NCBI GenBank assembly: GCA_019638515.1
Contig: JAHBTS010000004.1
Span: 248,001-312,000 of the forward strand
DNA: 64,000 nt
From: Chitinophagales bacterium
Lineage (GTDB): Bacteria; Bacteroidota; Bacteroidia; Chitinophagales; LD1
Direction of reading: 5' to 3'
Part shown: positions 34,018-42,136 of the stretch, piece by piece
How positions within the stretch are numbered: the first letter of the stretch is position 1
How the letters are laid out: every line of letters starts with the position of its first letter
The notes under the pieces: model-generated
What the model saw: only the letters and a program-made list of their open reading frames with translations
Database searches by the model: none
Told to the model about the DNA's origin: nothing
Made by a program: the position numbers and the translations under genes

Positions 34018-35442
34018 TTATTTTTCCATTTTACTTATTTGTAACCGCAACCATTTGTGAATTGTTTTGCTGAAACGTGTAGTATCTTGGCGAAGTTCGT
34101 GGGTTTGTTTTTTTAGTTTGTGTAGTTCTTTGGCGTATTTTTCTTTTTGATGCCTAAGCGCATGTGTGGCAAGCAGTTGTTGCATAGCTTTTACCAGTGC
34201 TTTATCGTAGGCTTCTATGGGTTTTCGGAATCTAAAACTCTGCAAGATGTTTTCTAGTTCACGCGCTGCTAAATCAAAATCGTTTAGTTGATAGTAAACC
34301 ATAGAATATACCATTCTATAAAAGTAGTATTCGTTTTCGGGGCGTTTAGAAATATCGTGATCTAATAGCAGAAAGGCTTCTTTGGGCTTGTTTTCAAACA
34401 GTAAAGCCATAGCTGTGAAATATTGAAATCGGTATTTTAGTTTATGGTTGCCGGCAATGGCTGTTTGGTGTTGCTTGGCAATGTCTATAAAATATTTGTG
34501 ATGCCCCATTGCAAGCGCGTTGATACAATAGTTGAAAAGAAGTTCAATATTTATTTGTGCGGGAGTGCAAGAAGCAATGGCTTTTTTATAGTAATGGTGT
34601 GCCTTTTCGTGCTGCTCGTGTAGAAAATATTCAAGTGCAATATTGCCATAAATAGTAGCTGTGTCGCGCTTTTTTTCTTCTCGAAGCACAATAATTTTGG
34701 GGTGTATTTTTAAGGCAGCAAGTAGGGTTTCAATCTTTTCTTCACCTTTTTGCAGATAGCTTGCAGCAATTAGTTTATTGTATTGAATAATGAGTGCAGC
34801 TTCTGCCAAAAGCGGTAGTGCTTTTAATGAAGGTAAAGACTTAGATGTTCCTTGCAGTTGCTCTAAAACTCTTTGTGAATAGTGCAGGTGAAGGGTGTTT
34901 ATACTCAGTGTTTCTTCTGATAGCGAAGTTAATGCTTGGTTTTCTAATTGCAGTAGGTGTATTATTTCGTTATAGGTTTTAATGCTTATTTCTTTAAACC
35001 TAATTAGGAACTTGCTTTTGAGAGAATACAGTTTGGCAAGTGTTTCAAATTTTCCTGCTTGGGAGGCTTGTTTTAATGCAGTGTTGAAATAAGTATTAAA
35101 AAGTGCTTCGTTGCCTGTTTCTGCAATGTGTTGCAGCAGGTTTATTTCTTTTTGTAAATTATCTTTTGATGTATCGGTATTAAGAGGAAGTGATGCTATA
35201 AAATCTTCTAATTCATTGTTTAATAGGCGCAGTTCGTTGCGTAGCAGGTAATCTTTATCTTCTTCGTATTGGGCGTTAAAAACCGCTTCATACATTTCTT
35301 TCTTGTTGGTAGTTGCTTCACCATTTTTTAGAAACCAATCAAGCAGCAGCAATAGTTTTTTTCGATGGTGTTTCTTTATTCCTGCATGGAAAATTTTGCG
35401 GTTTTTGTTGTCTAATATTTTAAGTAGTTCTACTGTTCTCAT
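34018..35442 (-). CDS. Helical-repeat protein of unknown function
   Basis: 474 residues, almost entirely alpha-helical and rich in Lys, Leu and Glu, with no signal peptide or membrane span. The central and C-terminal parts contain TPR-like helix pairs (YGNIALEYFLHEQHEKAHHYYKKAIASC; FQYFTAMALLFENKPKEAFLLLDHD; VYYQLNDFDLAARELENIL). The C-terminal 60 residues look like a coiled coil (ALRHQKEKYAKELHKLKKQTHELRQ). I do not recognise a named family. It is flanked by secreted-protein genes, but its own product is predicted cytosolic. A scaffold or regulatory role is conceivable but unsupported. Confidence 0.72.
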   Translation of the reverse strand: MRTVELLKILDNKNRKIFHAGIKKHHRKKLLLLLDWFLKNGEATTNKKEMYEAVFNAQYEEDKDYLLRNELRLLNNELEDFIASLPLNTDTSKDNLQKEINLLQHIAETGNEALFNTYFNTALKQASQAGKFETLAKLYSLKSKFLIRFKEISIKTYNEIIHLLQLENQALTSLSEETLSINTLHLHYSQRVLEQLQGTSKSLPSLKALPLLAEAALIIQYNKLIAASYLQKGEEKIETLLAALKIHPKIIVLREEKKRDTATIYGNIALEYFLHEQHEKAHHYYKKAIASCTPAQINIELLFNYCINALAMGHHKYFIDIAKQHQTAIAGNHKLKYRFQYFTAMALLFENKPKEAFLLLDHDISKRPENEYYFYRMVYSMVYYQLNDFDLAARELENILQSFRFRKPIEAYDKALVKAMQQLLATHALRHQKEKYAKELHKLKKQTHELRQDTTRFSKTIHKWLRLQISKMEK

Positions 35443-35465
35443 GTGTTTCTATGCTCCAATTTTTA

Positions 35466-35481
35466 TTTGCCCGAAGGCAAA
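35466..35481. other. Short hairpin in the 35.44-35.61 kb gap
   Basis: TTTGCC / GGCAAA with a CGAA loop (TTCG tetraloop on the minus strand), just upstream of the helical-repeat protein and downstream of the lipoprotein gene. It lacks a clear T-tract in the minus direction, so it is either a weak terminator or a leader hairpin. The rest of the 167-nt gap shows nothing else. Confidence 0.35.
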
Positions 35482-35609
35482 AAACCTGCATTGCCATACA
35501 AGCATACATGCAAGAGTTGCAATAATTATAGAAAATAAAATACGATAGCGCAAAAACTTGTAGAACTATAATAAAATAAGGAGATTTAAAGGGATGTGGC
35601 TTGCTGCAA

Positions 35610-36251
35610 CTATTCCATACTTTCCTGTTTTCTCCAGGTTTTCAGTTTTTTATCCCAGTACTCCGGCACATTTATTTTTAGCTGTGTTTCGGGTAGCTGT
35701 TTCGATGTTTTCCATAGAGGCTCGTTGTTCAGGTCAAAAGAAATATCGTCTTCATACCAATACATGCTGGCTCCCGGATTGGTGTGAATATTAGCATTTG
35801 CAACTGCACCATTGTCTTGAAATTTCAAATACACCGATATTTGATAGCTGCTGTTTACAGCTTCCATTTTATAGGTTTCTTTTCCAAATGGATCGTATAG
35901 AATAGTAAAGCGTCTGCTATTTTCCCATGGAGTAATTTTTACCGAAATGGTTTTGCTGTTTTTGTAGTAAAAGTATTGTGTGTCTTTAGGCTCGGTATAT
36001 TGCTGTGGAGTTAATGCGGGTGTTGTTTTCTTTTGGGTTTTTAAAGGTGTGCTCGGTAATGGAGTAGGCGTTTTTTTAGGCGTATCGGGTTCGTGTTTTT
36101 CTACTGCTTTTTCTTTTACAATAACCACCACCGTATCTTTTATTACAATAGTGTCGCGCTGGGCAGCAGTATTGGTTTGGTGTGCCGTTGGTTGTTGTGG
36201 TTGGCAGCCCGCCAGTAAGGCAATTATGAAAAGTGTAAAAATAAAAGGCAT
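35610..36251 (-). CDS. Lipoprotein of unknown function
   Basis: 213 residues from ATG 36251. Lipoprotein signal MPFIFTLFIIALLAGC with lipobox LAGC16. A Thr/Pro/Lys-rich linker (about 30-90; EKHEPDTPKKTPTPLPSTPLK) leads to a beta-rich domain (about 95-213) with several aromatic residues (DTQYFYYKNSKTISVKITPWEN, GASMYWYEDD). Starting 18 codons upstream would block the signal. The family is not recognised. It is divergent from the collagen-like protein gene. Confidence 0.75.
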   Translation of the reverse strand: MPFIFTLFIIALLAGCQPQQPTAHQTNTAAQRDTIVIKDTVVVIVKEKAVEKHEPDTPKKTPTPLPSTPLKTQKKTTPALTPQQYTEPKDTQYFYYKNSKTISVKITPWENSRRFTILYDPFGKETYKMEAVNSSYQISVYLKFQDNGAVANANIHTNPGASMYWYEDDISFDLNNEPLWKTSKQLPETQLKINVPEYWDKKLKTWRKQESME

Positions 36252-36348
36252 ATTGTTTTTTATTGAAGATGATAAGATGCTTACATTCCATAAACACCTA
36301 AACAAAAAATACTTCTACAAGGTACTGTTTTAGTGCCAAATATTTATG

Positions 36349-36356
36349 TAGGTTTG
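36349..36356 (+). promoter_or_regulatory. Candidate -7 box just before the collagen-like gene
   Basis: TAGGTTTG is an exact TAnnTTTG match ending 5 nt before the ATG at 36362. If used, transcription would start at about the start codon, giving a leaderless or nearly leaderless mRNA. No good TTTG -33 element is visible. Confidence 0.35.
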
Positions 36357-36361
36357 AATTT

Positions 36362-37495
36362 ATGACAAAGATATCGGCACTTTCAGCATTGCTTTTTTTA
36401 GTGTTTTCTTCACTATTTCTTACCGCTCAAAACAATATAGGCATAGGTACCAGCACACCCAATGCAAACGCTATTTTGGATTTAGATCCTCCGGCAAAAG
36501 ACAAAGGCTTTTTAGCTCCACGCCTGAACCAGCAGCAGCGTGTTGCATTAGCCGCAGCACTTGCCGCAGCCGACAAAGGGCTTATGGTGTTTGATCCTAT
36601 TGATATTCTCTTTTACTTCTGGGATGGTACAAAATGGGTGCCCTTCCCTACCGATGCGCAAACGCTTAACTTCGATAGTGCCAGCCAAACACTTACTATA
36701 TCAAACGGCAATTCGGTAATTATTCCCACCAGTGGTGGAGCAACCGGAGCAACCGGCCCACAAGGCATACAGGGCGTTCAAGGCAATACGGGCGACACCG
36801 GCCCACAAGGTCTGCAAGGCATACAGGGCAACACGGGCGATACCGGCCCTCAGGGTCCACAAGGCATACAAGGTGTGGCAGGCGTTACCGGGCCGCAAGG
36901 TGCTACCGGCCCGCAGGGAGCCACAGGTGCACAAGGTGTTACCGGTCCTACCGGTGCTACTGCTCCGGGCAGTTTTAATACGGCATTTTCGTTTAACGCT
37001 TCGGGTACAGCAGCTATTACCGATGGCAATGGCACTCTTACCACCACACAGGCAGCTTGGTTGGTGGGTGGAAATACTGCACCCGCCAGCAATAACTTAG
37101 GACAAACAGGCAATGCTCCTTTGGTATTGGTTACCAATAACCAAAACCGCATGAGCGTAGAAGCTAATGGCGATATTTTTGTGGCAGGCAGTAAACCGAT
37201 TGTAATTAGACGTTTTAGTTGTGGTGGTTGCGATGACCCTAATAGAAATACAGGTGTTTCTACTGCAGATTGGGTGGCTGTGGTAGCAGGCTTTTACCCA
37301 ACTAGTAATAATGATGCAGAAAGTACACGAGCCGCGGTGTACGCTAATACTTCTACCAACACATGGTGGTTTAAAGGCGACACAGAAGGCCCCAGTGGCG
37401 AAAGTTGGAGTGTAGATATTATGTTTATAAAACGACAATTGGTAGATGACCAACGCCCAACCAATTCTTGGAATACAGGCGGAACAGGCTTTTAA
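36362..37495 (+). CDS. Secreted collagen-like repeat protein
   Basis: 377 residues. Signal peptide [23 protein letters not shown]; a Bacteroidota-type N-terminal segment [37 protein letters not shown]; a short beta region ending SVIIPTSG; then about 25 uninterrupted Gly-X-Y triplets at roughly 126-203 ([24 protein letters not shown], DNA repeats of about 18-45 nt); then a C-terminal globular part (about 204-377) that may act as a trimerisation or tail-fibre-like tip. No T9SS sorting domain is present. Expected at the surface or extracellular. The stop codon abuts the stop of the convergent HD hydrolase. Confidence 0.85.
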   Translation: MTKISALSALLFLVFSSLFLTAQNNIGIGTSTPNANAILDLDPPAKDKGFLAPRLNQQQRVALAAALAAADKGLMVFDPIDILFYFWDGTKWVPFPTDAQTLNFDSASQTLTISNGNSVIIPTSGGATGATGPQGIQGVQGNTGDTGPQGLQGIQGNTGDTGPQGPQGIQGVAGVTGPQGATGPQGATGAQGVTGPTGATAPGSFNTAFSFNASGTAAITDGNGTLTTTQAAWLVGGNTAPASNNLGQTGNAPLVLVTNNQNRMSVEANGDIFVAGSKPIVIRRFSCGGCDDPNRNTGVSTADWVAVVAGFYPTSNNDAESTRAAVYANTSTNTWWFKGDTEGPSGESWSVDIMFIKRQLVDDQRPTNSWNTGGTGF

Positions 37496-38731
37496 CTAAC
37501 TAGCCTGCAATAGTTCTTTGGGATAGCACACAAAATGCTTTACCACTTTTTCGCTGAGCACGGTAGCTTCTAAATGCTCGGAAATATTTTCGGCATTTTG
37601 CACAGTACCTTTTTGATCAATTACTTTTATGGTAGCATGTTTGGCATTGTAAGCATGGTTATAGGTAGAGCCTTGAAATACCAACCACGATGCCTCTTCT
37701 TCAGAAAGGTTGAAATGCGCGGCAGCGCTTTGTTTTAAGGCAGTTAGCTTTTGTGGCAAAACGGCTTCGTTATACATTTCTATTTTAAACAAATGGCGAT
37801 TCAAAATGGCATTGCACAAAAACGAAAGCACATGATCCGAAGTTGTTTTCCATGTTTTAAGTGCGGCAAAAACATCTATATCATCTAAGTTAGAAAAGTG
37901 CTGTATGGCAGTATCGTTTGTTTCAAAATCGGAAAGTGTAAGTTGGTTTTTAAGGAAGAAATGTAGCGCCTCGGAGCATGATAATTCTACGCCTGTTGCC
38001 GTGAGTGCTTTTGCTCTTTCGATGGCTTTTACCAGCATCCATTCTACACATAAAACGGTTTTGTGTAAATACACTTGCCAATACATGAGCCTGCGCGAAA
38101 TAATAAACTTTTCGATAGAGTAAATTCCCTTTTGCTCTATTACAAGTTCATCGTTTTTTACGTTCATCATTTCAATAATGCGATCGTAGCTAATGATGCC
38201 TTCGTTTACTCCGGTAAAAAAACTATCGCGGGTGAGGTAGTCGAGTCTATCTACATCTAACTGCGATGAAACCAAACTGTGCAGAAATTTTTTGTGATAA
38301 GAGCCTTCAAAAATTTTAATGGCAAGGGAAAGTTTATTGTTAAATTCTCGATTCAGTTTTTGGAGGTATATTTTGGAAATATGCTCGTGGTGCACGCCTT
38401 TAATAAGTGTTTTTTCTAAGGTGTGCGAAAAAGGCCCGTGTCCAATATCGTGCAGTAAAATGGCAATGGAGGCACCCAACTCCTCTTCGGCAGAAATTTC
38501 TACGCCTTTTACTTTTAGCACGGCAATGGCCTTGCGCATTAAATGAAATGCTCCCAGCGCATGATGAAAGCGCGTGTGTAGCGCTCCCGGATAAATGTAA
38601 TCGCTTAAGCCCAACTGCTTAATTCTGCGTAGCCGCTGGAAATAGGGATGTTCAATAATATCGAAAATCAACTCGTGCGGAATGGTAATGAAACCATACA
38701 CAGGATCGTTGAATATTTTACGTTTGTTCAC
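37496..38731 (-). CDS. HD-domain phosphohydrolase
   Basis: 411 residues if started at GTG 38731 (VNKRKIFNDPVYGFITIP, where similarity begins); a TTG at 38788 would overlap the ridA-like gene by 14 nt and add 19 unlike residues. The HD metal site is H...HD...D, with HTRFHHALGAFHLM and LLHDIGHGPFSHTLE. It resembles the dGTPase-like / SAMHD1-like HD hydrolases that are widespread in Bacteroidota; the substrate is unknown. It lies 43 nt downstream of the RidA-like gene on the same strand. Confidence 0.88.
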   Translation of the reverse strand: MNKRKIFNDPVYGFITIPHELIFDIIEHPYFQRLRRIKQLGLSDYIYPGALHTRFHHALGAFHLMRKAIAVLKVKGVEISAEEELGASIAILLHDIGHGPFSHTLEKTLIKGVHHEHISKIYLQKLNREFNNKLSLAIKIFEGSYHKKFLHSLVSSQLDVDRLDYLTRDSFFTGVNEGIISYDRIIEMMNVKNDELVIEQKGIYSIEKFIISRRLMYWQVYLHKTVLCVEWMLVKAIERAKALTATGVELSCSEALHFFLKNQLTLSDFETNDTAIQHFSNLDDIDVFAALKTWKTTSDHVLSFLCNAILNRHLFKIEMYNEAVLPQKLTALKQSAAAHFNLSEEEASWLVFQGSTYNHAYNAKHATIKVIDQKGTVQNAENISEHLEATVLSEKVVKHFVCYPKELLQAS

Positions 38732-38774
38732 GGGTAGAAAGATGCTTACCAATTGCGAGATTGAACATTTAATT

Positions 38775-39176
38775 TCATACTTCGGCAATTACTTTTATTT
38801 CTATGGCAATGGCCGAAGGCAGCGCTGTTACTTCAACCGTGGTGCGGCATGGCATAACTTGGTTAAAATAATCGGCATAAATTTTATTGAAGGTGTGGAA
38901 GTCGCGTTTCATGTTTACAAGAAACACGGTTACATCCACTATTTTATTCCAGTTGCTTCCCGCTTCTTCCAAAGCAACTTTTATATTATTAAAAACGCTG
39001 TGTACCTGTGCTTCGAAATCAAACTCAAGGTAGTTTCCATGTTTATCTAACTTTAATCCGGGAATAGAATCTGACCCGGCTTGGCGCGGTCCCATACCGG
39101 AAACAAACAATAAATTTCCAACCTTTTTGGTCATGGGATATAGCCCCATTGGTTTTGGTAAGTTTTCGTTGAGCAT
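38775..39176 (-). CDS. RidA family enamine/imine deaminase
   Basis: 133-residue Rid-superfamily protein. It has the early YPMTKKVGNLLFVSGMGP and the C-terminal PCRTTVEVTALPSAIAIEIKVIA with the catalytic Arg of the RidA type. It hydrolyses reactive enamine or imine intermediates, or acts as a specialised deaminase such as 2-aminomuconate deaminase. The kmo gene lies 3 kb away, which is suggestive but not proof. It is followed by the HD hydrolase. Confidence 0.87.
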   Translation of the reverse strand: MLNENLPKPMGLYPMTKKVGNLLFVSGMGPRQAGSDSIPGLKLDKHGNYLEFDFEAQVHSVFNNIKVALEEAGSNWNKIVDVTVFLVNMKRDFHTFNKIYADYFNQVMPCRTTVEVTALPSAIAIEIKVIAEV

Positions 39177-39220
39177 AAAGAATTATTGATGCAAATTTAC
39201 GGTACTCCGGTTAAAATTTT

Positions 39221-39985
39221 TTACCACAAAAAAGGAAGTAGTGCTTTTCTGTTTCGTGGATAGTTATCAAAATTTGCCACATACCATTGGTGAAGGTGGA
39301 AGGTTCGGGGGGCAAGGTTGGCAATTGTCCATACGGCAAATGAAAGTGCGGGAATATTCCATGCCATTATTGCAAAGCCAATCCATTCAATCATTTCGCC
39401 CAGCAGATTGGGGCAGCTAATGTATTTGAATAAAAAGCCTTGCGGAATTTTATAGCTGCTTTCGCCCGGTTGGCGCAGGTTGAGTAAAATATTATCACTT
39501 CTAATATTGATATAAGCTCCCGAAATAAAAATTAAAAACCCACCGGCAATGCGAATAATTTCGTTGGTATTCCAATTTGGAGTGGTGGTAAAATTGCCGA
39601 GGTGGCAGCCATTTAGCAGCGCATTTATTCCATTAAAAATAATGGCAAAAAGTACCAGTGTAAGCGGAATAACTTTTCCGTTTGTTTTGGTGCGTAACGG
39701 AAAAATAATACTGCGGTTGAAGTAGTGCAGGCACCATAGCAAGACTAAAAAAATAGCAATGCCACTTTTGGGTTGTGCGCTCCAAAAGAAACTGCCCAAA
39801 AGCATAGCGGGGCTAATAATTTCCATTAAGAACCAGCCTAATTTATTGGGAATGGTAATGCCCCATTTCGAAGAAACATACCTGCCGTAAGGTGCTTTGT
39901 TTTTTAAAATAAGGGGAAGTAGCAACAATGCCAATCCAATCCATGCCCAAGCGGCAAGGCTTATATTTTGTGCCGTAAAATTCAT
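39221..39985 (-). CDS. Steroid 5-alpha-reductase family membrane protein
   Basis: 254 residues from ATG 39985; starting 18 codons earlier would overlap the upstream TerB-like gene. About six or seven membrane spans. The C-terminal half matches eukaryotic 3-oxo-5-alpha-steroid 4-dehydrogenase strongly: LLWCLHYFNRSIIFPLR, GAYINIRSDNILLNLRQPG, SYKIPQGFLFKYISCPNLLGE and an end with YPRNRKALLPFLW. The family reduces a C=C bond conjugated to a carbonyl with NADPH (steroids, or polyprenols in SRD5A3-like members). The substrate here is unknown, but the same window holds a squalene synthase/epoxidase pair. Confidence 0.9.
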   Translation of the reverse strand: MNFTAQNISLAAWAWIGLALLLLPLILKNKAPYGRYVSSKWGITIPNKLGWFLMEIISPAMLLGSFFWSAQPKSGIAIFLVLLWCLHYFNRSIIFPLRTKTNGKVIPLTLVLFAIIFNGINALLNGCHLGNFTTTPNWNTNEIIRIAGGFLIFISGAYINIRSDNILLNLRQPGESSYKIPQGFLFKYISCPNLLGEMIEWIGFAIMAWNIPALSFAVWTIANLAPRTFHLHQWYVANFDNYPRNRKALLPFLW

Positions 39986-40001
39986 GCCGGGAATAAGTGT
40001 G

Positions 40002-40355
40002 TTAAATTGCAGTTTCTGTCCATTCATTAAAGAGTTCATCTAAAAAGATGTTTTCTTCTTTAGTGATGGGTTTAGTGGCTTTTACCAATTGCACGGCAAA
40101 GTCTATTAAATCTAAGCGTTCTTCTTCGGTACTATCGTTGTAAAAATTGTCCATTGCTGTTTGGAAATGTTTCATGTATTCCTCTTTAGGTAGCGCAGCA
40201 AGGAATTCTATTTCGGCATCTAAATCTACTTTTATGGGAAATTGCTCGGCAATGTATTGTGCAATTACCTTATCTTCTTGGAAAGTAAACTGTTCATCAA
40301 CAGCAGAAAGAATCATGAGTAAATGATAGCCTGCAATTGGTTTATTTAGTTTCAT
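40002..40355 (-). CDS. TerB-like helical protein
   Basis: 117 residues from ATG 40355 (MKLNKPIAGYHLLMILSAVDEQF). The frame stays open upstream, but that stretch has no coding character. All helical, with acidic residues DEQFTFQEDKVIAQYIAEQFP and KEENIFLDELFNEW resembling the TerB/DjlA-type fold. Function unknown; metal binding is a family suggestion. Its stop is 16 nt before the steroid-reductase start, so they may be co-transcribed. Confidence 0.72.
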   Translation of the reverse strand: MKLNKPIAGYHLLMILSAVDEQFTFQEDKVIAQYIAEQFPIKVDLDAEIEFLAALPKEEYMKHFQTAMDNFYNDSTEEERLDLIDFAVQLVKATKPITKEENIFLDELFNEWTETAI

Positions 40356-40442
40356 GTTGGTCTGTTTTGCAAGCGAAATGTAGTGAAACAATTTTAGTCT
40401 TGGTACAAAAGTTACTTTTGCGTTTTCAAAATTTAGTAAATT

Positions 40443-40745
40443 ATGATAGTGTACAATGTAACCGTAAAAATAGATTTGAATATAAACGATGTGTGGGTGC
40501 GTTACATGAAGGAAGATCACATTCCCCGAGTGTTGGCAACCGGATGTTTTACAGGGCATAAATTTTACCGTGTTGTAGAAGCCGACCAAAGCGATGGTAT
40601 TACGTATGCCATTCAGTATTTTGCTAACAACATAGGTGATTATTTTACCTACCAAAACGAACATTCAAAAGCGCTTCAGCAAGAAGTGAAGGATTTGTTT
40701 CCCGATAAATTTGTGGCGTTCCGAACGGTGCTAAAAGAAGTGTAG
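40443..40745 (+). CDS. DUF4286 family protein
   Basis: 100-residue alpha/beta ferredoxin-like protein typical of Bacteroidota DUF4286: MIVYNVTVKIDLNINDVWV, KEDHIPRVLATGCFTGHKFYRVV, GITYAIQYFA and PDKFVAFRTVLKEV. Function unknown. It converges with the small secreted protein gene (3-nt gap) and is divergent from the TerB-like gene. Confidence 0.88.
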   Translation: MIVYNVTVKIDLNINDVWVRYMKEDHIPRVLATGCFTGHKFYRVVEADQSDGITYAIQYFANNIGDYFTYQNEHSKALQQEVKDLFPDKFVAFRTVLKEV

Positions 40746-40748
40746 CGC

Positions 40749-41066
40749 CTAAGGTTTCTTTCTTTTCAGCAAAAAGTAAGTTGAGTTGTTTGAATTGTTG
40801 GGAGGTGTAAACTGTACCGGTTCCCAACCATTTTCTGCTATCCATTTTATGGCTGGAGTGGCATTGTCGTAATCGCGCGACCACTTGCCGTATTCCGAAG
40901 TAGATCCTTCAAAAACTACTTCTACTTTTTCTTGCGTGCTTAGTTCAATTTTGCAGCGCTCACCGGAAATTAAGTAGTAGCGCAGTACTGCATATTCTGT
41001 TTTTTCTTGTGCGGGGAGAAAGGTAAATGCCAAGCAAAAAAGCGGAATTAAAAAATAGTGTTTCAT
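40749..41066 (-). CDS. Small secreted protein of unknown function
   Basis: 105 residues from ATG 41066 (alternative 41075). Signal peptide MKHYFLIPLFCLAFTFLPAQ, then a short beta-rich domain (TEYAVLRYYLISGERCKIELS, EVVFEGSTSEYGKWSRDYDNA, PAIKWIAENGWEPVQF, STYFLLKRKK). The pattern of a nucleotide-modest, tryptophan-containing beta fold is seen in several small exported Bacteroidota proteins. No function known. Only convergent neighbours. Confidence 0.7.
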   Translation of the reverse strand: MKHYFLIPLFCLAFTFLPAQEKTEYAVLRYYLISGERCKIELSTQEKVEVVFEGSTSEYGKWSRDYDNATPAIKWIAENGWEPVQFTPPNNSNNSTYFLLKRKKP

Positions 41067-41179
41067 TCTAAGCATGTAAATTTTGTGCAAGCTAAAAACT
41101 AATCTTTTCAATTAAAACAATGGGTATAATTTTCTTTTTGTGGCATAAAGAAAATTAGGAACGGCTATGGTTCTTGGAG

Positions 41180-42136
41180 CTATTCGTATTTTATTTTGCG
41201 CTGGTAAATTACACCTTTAAGTTTTTCATTTTCTATTACTAGCAGTGAATTTTTATTGAGCGATTGCATGAGCATTTCTGCATCGGCAAGCAGCATTTGC
41301 GCGTGTGTGGTGGCGGGATTGGGTGTCATTATATCTTTTGCTGTAAGCTGGAAAAAAGATTGTTGTGGTGTTTTTGCCATTGCTCTGCGCAGGTCGCCAT
41401 CGGTAATAATTCCAATTACGTTTTTATGTTCATCGGTAATTACGGTTAGCCCCAGTTGCCATTTGCCGATGGCATTTATTATTTCTTTTATATCGGCATG
41501 GAGCGGCAGTTGTGGCAGTGGTTCTGTTAGCATTTCATCGGCAACGGTACGCAGGAGTTTTCTTCCCAAATTTCCTCCGGGATGAAAGAGTGCAAAATCT
41601 TGTTCTTTAAAGTTGCGTAGCTTCATTAAAGTTACGGCAAGTGCATCGCCAATTACCAATGCTGCAACGGTAGAAGCTGTAGGCGCCAATTGCAGCGGGC
41701 AGGCTTCTTTTTCTACATGTGTATTAAAATGATAGTTGGAGTTTTTTGCTAAGGTAGAAGCCGGATTTCCGGTAAAGGAAATAATAACTACATGGTTTTT
41801 TTTAAGTGCTGGAATAAGTTTTAGTATTTCATCGGTTTCTCCGGAATTAGAAATGCAGAGTAGTATATCTTCGCTTTTTACCATGCCCAAATCGCCATGC
41901 AGCGCATCGGAAGTATGCATAAAAAAGCTGGGTGTGCCGGTGCTGGCAAAGGTGGCAGAAATCTTTTTTCCTATAATGCCGCTCTTTCCTAATCCCGAAA
42001 CAATTACCCTGCCTTTGCATTGCAAAATTGCATTGGTGGCGGCTTCTAATTGTTCAAAATTTTGCTGTTGCAATGCTTGTATGGCATTTGCTTCGAGTGC
42101 AATTACTTCTCTAAAAATTTCTTGGATATTGTTCAT
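41180..42136 (-). CDS. kdsD: Arabinose-5-phosphate isomerase (KpsF/GutQ/KdsD family)
   Basis: 318 residues. The SIS domain (about 30-175) has VSGLGKSGIIGKKISATFASTGTPSFFMH, HGDLGMVKSEDILLCISNSGETDEI and FTGNPASTLAKNS; FALFHPGGNLGRKLLRTVADEM leads to two CBS domains (about 205-318). It interconverts ribulose-5-phosphate and arabinose-5-phosphate for Kdo synthesis, feeding the kdsA product at 8139-8930. It begins at the base following the kmo stop codon, so the two genes are translationally adjacent although their pathways differ. Confidence 0.93.
   Translation of the reverse strand: MNNIQEIFREVIALEANAIQALQQQNFEQLEAATNAILQCKGRVIVSGLGKSGIIGKKISATFASTGTPSFFMHTSDALHGDLGMVKSEDILLCISNSGETDEILKLIPALKKNHVVIISFTGNPASTLAKNSNYHFNTHVEKEACPLQLAPTASTVAALVIGDALAVTLMKLRNFKEQDFALFHPGGNLGRKLLRTVADEMLTEPLPQLPLHADIKEIINAIGKWQLGLTVITDEHKNVIGIITDGDLRRAMAKTPQQSFFQLTAKDIMTPNPATTHAQMLLADAEMLMQSLNKNSLLVIENEKLKGVIYQRKIKYE

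Noticed and set aside
36740..36960. CRISPR-like short repeats
   Set aside because: The repeats are codons of Gly-X-Y triplets with no spacers of constant length and no cas genes; no CRISPR array was seen anywhere in the window.
36732..37100. Plus-strand open frame overlapping the collagen-like repeats in another frame
   Set aside because: Open only because of the GXY repeat composition; the frame with signal peptide and Gly-X-Y triplets is the real gene.
40356..40664. N-terminal extension of the TerB-like gene up to 40664
   Set aside because: Sequence before Met at 40355 is not protein-like and overlaps the divergent DUF4286 gene; the later ATG fits the family.
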